NCBI GenBank assembly: GCA_008330645.1
Contig: VLTN01000015.1
Location: forward strand, 1 to 64,000
Reading direction: 5' to 3'
Length of the DNA: 64,000 nt
From: Cafeteria roenbergensis
Lineage: Eukaryota > Sar > Bigyra > Bicosoecida > Cafeteriaceae
In this document: positions 62,989-64,000 of the stretch, one piece after another
How the letters are laid out: each line of letters begins with the position of its first letter
Numbering within the stretch: the stretch's first letter is position 1
Made by a program: the position numbers and the translations under genes
The notes under the pieces: model-generated
Told to the model about the DNA's origin: nothing
Databases searched by the model: none
The model's input: only the letters and a program-made list of their open reading frames with translations

Positions 62989-63778
62989 CAATGGCAGTGG
63001 TAATGGCAGTGGCAGTGGCAGCAGCGGCGGCGGGGGGGCGGGGGGAGGGGTGGGCGCCGCAGCGGGGGGACGAGTCCGGTCCTCAGGGGCCGTCGCCCCG
63101 GGCGCATCGAGGGGGGGCGCGGGGAGATCCTTGCACGCGGCCGCGCCGTCCAACGCGTCGTCGGGGTCCTCTCAGGGCAGGCACTCCGACTGCTCTGGCA
63201 GCACGGCGAGCCGTCGTCCCAGGGACAGGGTGTCGCCGCGCGCCCCCGGGAGCAGGGGCGCCTCCTCCGCCTCGGGCGGGTCGGCGTCCCCCCTGGCGGG
63301 GTCCGGCTCGGGCCAGGCTCGGAGGCCGCTCCGCGCGGCGGGGAGTGGGCCGTCGCAGGGCCCTGAGAGGGGGCCCGCCATGGATCGCACGCGAAACCGC
63401 ACCAGCCTCGCGGAGGCCAGGCTGTCGGCCCGCGCTGAGGCCAGCGCCGCGGCGTCGGGGGGGGGCATCGCGGAGGGACAGGCGGGCAGGGCGCGGTCCG
63501 TTGGGCGAGCCGCGCGGCTGCGGCGAGCCGCCCCGCTCACGCTGCCCGCGGCGTCCAGAAGCTCGCGGGTCGGTGTGCTGGCGTCCCCGACAAGGCGCTC
63601 GGCGGCGCCAGTCGCGATGCGGCTGCCCATTGCTGCCCCGCACCTCTCCCCCAGGGCGATTCCGCCCAAGCCCCACAAGCCGTTGCACTCCACAGCGAGC
63701 GCGGCTCGCTTCAGCAACACGCTGCCAGCGGCGGGCGGTGGCATGGCTGGCCTTCCTCGAGCGTCGCCGACCCCGTGA
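60458..63778 (+). CDS. Tubulin tyrosine ligase-like (TTLL) enzyme (1,106 aa)
   Basis: The ATP-grasp core of the TTLL family is complete. WLVKPANANRGNGIEVV lies near residues 175-192 (nucleotide-binding Lys and glycine loop), VQKYIENPLLLAGRKFDLRV near 223, and HLTNYCLQVK near 271. LLGYDFMV follows near 467 and RLIEVNSNPSL near 508-518 (metal-binding Glu and Asn). These enzymes add Glu, Gly or Tyr to tubulin tails. The KFDLR and HLTNYC motifs place it with the polymodifying TTLLs, but glutamylase versus glycylase cannot be told by eye. An insert of about 75 Ala/Ser-rich residues splits the core. The C-terminal half (from about 545) is low complexity: EAAAK-like repeats, a poly-Gly run (about 830-845) and Ser/Arg/Pro-rich sequence that could bind microtubules. 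There are no introns. It fits a flagellated cell. Confidence 0.88.
62228..62299 (+). repeat. 27-bp coding repeats (AEAAAKGAA)
   Basis: Two exact 27-bp units and a third shortened one encode AEAAAKGAA twice and then AEAAKG. Such EAAAK-like sequence forms rigid helix. It separates the TTLL catalytic core from the disordered tail. Confidence 0.9.
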
Positions 63779-64000
63779 CGGGGCTGCTGCGGGCGCGACC
63801 GCGAATTCCCCACTCCCCTGCACTGTTTGCTTGCTAGGTGACAATGGTTGTGCGTGCGAGGCCATGCAAGCAGTCGAATGCCAGCAGGCAAGCGTTTGCT
63901 TCGGAATCGTTGCAGTTGCTTCACTGCGCGTGGGGCCGTTGCGCCACACACCCGGCGCGGCTTCCTTGCGGCGTGGGCTGACACTCCGCTCTGCGAGGCG

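Overview
The window joins two very different kinds of DNA. Positions 1 to about 12,290 are AT-rich and carry a fossil of a capsid-bearing, Polinton-like or virophage-like element, whose left end lies outside the window. From about 12,300 to 64,000 the sequence is very GC-rich, close to 70 % by eye. It holds nuclear protist genes with short GC-rich spliceosomal introns (GTGAGY or GTGCG donors, YGCAG acceptors) and eukaryote-only proteins: an exon-junction RRM protein, VPS15, SHPRH, NSUN5, TMEM242, ISD11, ABCC and TTLL. A flagellated, GC-rich unicellular eukaryote is indicated. Bicosoecid stramenopiles of the Cafeteria type fit, since they combine about 70 % GC with AT-rich integrated virophage relatives. 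That identification is inference, because no marker gene here settles it.

Element (1 to about 12,290): minor capsid, major capsid, a small basic KGG protein, packaging ATPase (minus strand), a nucleotidyltransferase-like gene (minus strand), then a plus-strand run of a KGG virion-type protein, class 3 lipase, adenain-like cysteine protease and two unknown helical proteins. A remnant, a fibre-like gene with an S74 chaperone domain, and a small minus-strand gene follow. Several genes are open and others are broken, so the copy is partly decayed. Each main gene group is preceded by an AT-rich inverted repeat with a T-rich loop and a TATATA-like stretch beside the start codon. No integrase, polymerase or terminal repeat is in view.

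Host region (12.3-64 kb), left to right: the 5' part of a minus-strand secreted or membrane protein gene, cut by the element; a complete divergent paralogue (15.2-17.6 kb); a Golgi-type PAP phosphatase (18.2-19.3 kb); a 2,338-residue SHPRH-like translocase/E3 ligase (19.8-26.8 kb); a large minus-strand secreted-type protein with a twin CX9C motif (27.1-31.1 kb); ISD11/LYRM4 (31.2-31.8 kb); TMEM242 (minus, 32.2-33.4 kb); NSUN5/RCM1 (33.5-35.6 kb); an LPCAT-type acyltransferase (35.8-38.0 kb); Y14/RBM8A (minus, 38.5-39.0 kb); a giant VPS15/PIK3R4 (39.7-53.9 kb); an ABCC/MRP transporter (minus, 54.4-59.7 kb); and a TTLL-family ligase (60.5-63.8 kb). Genes are tightly packed, with several head-to-head pairs separated by under 200 bp. 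Where introns exist they sit near the 5' end, and several very long genes have none. There is no operon-like functional grouping, although ISD11 and TMEM242 both relate to mitochondria. Host exon boundaries given here were read from splice-site consensus and homology, not from transcripts.
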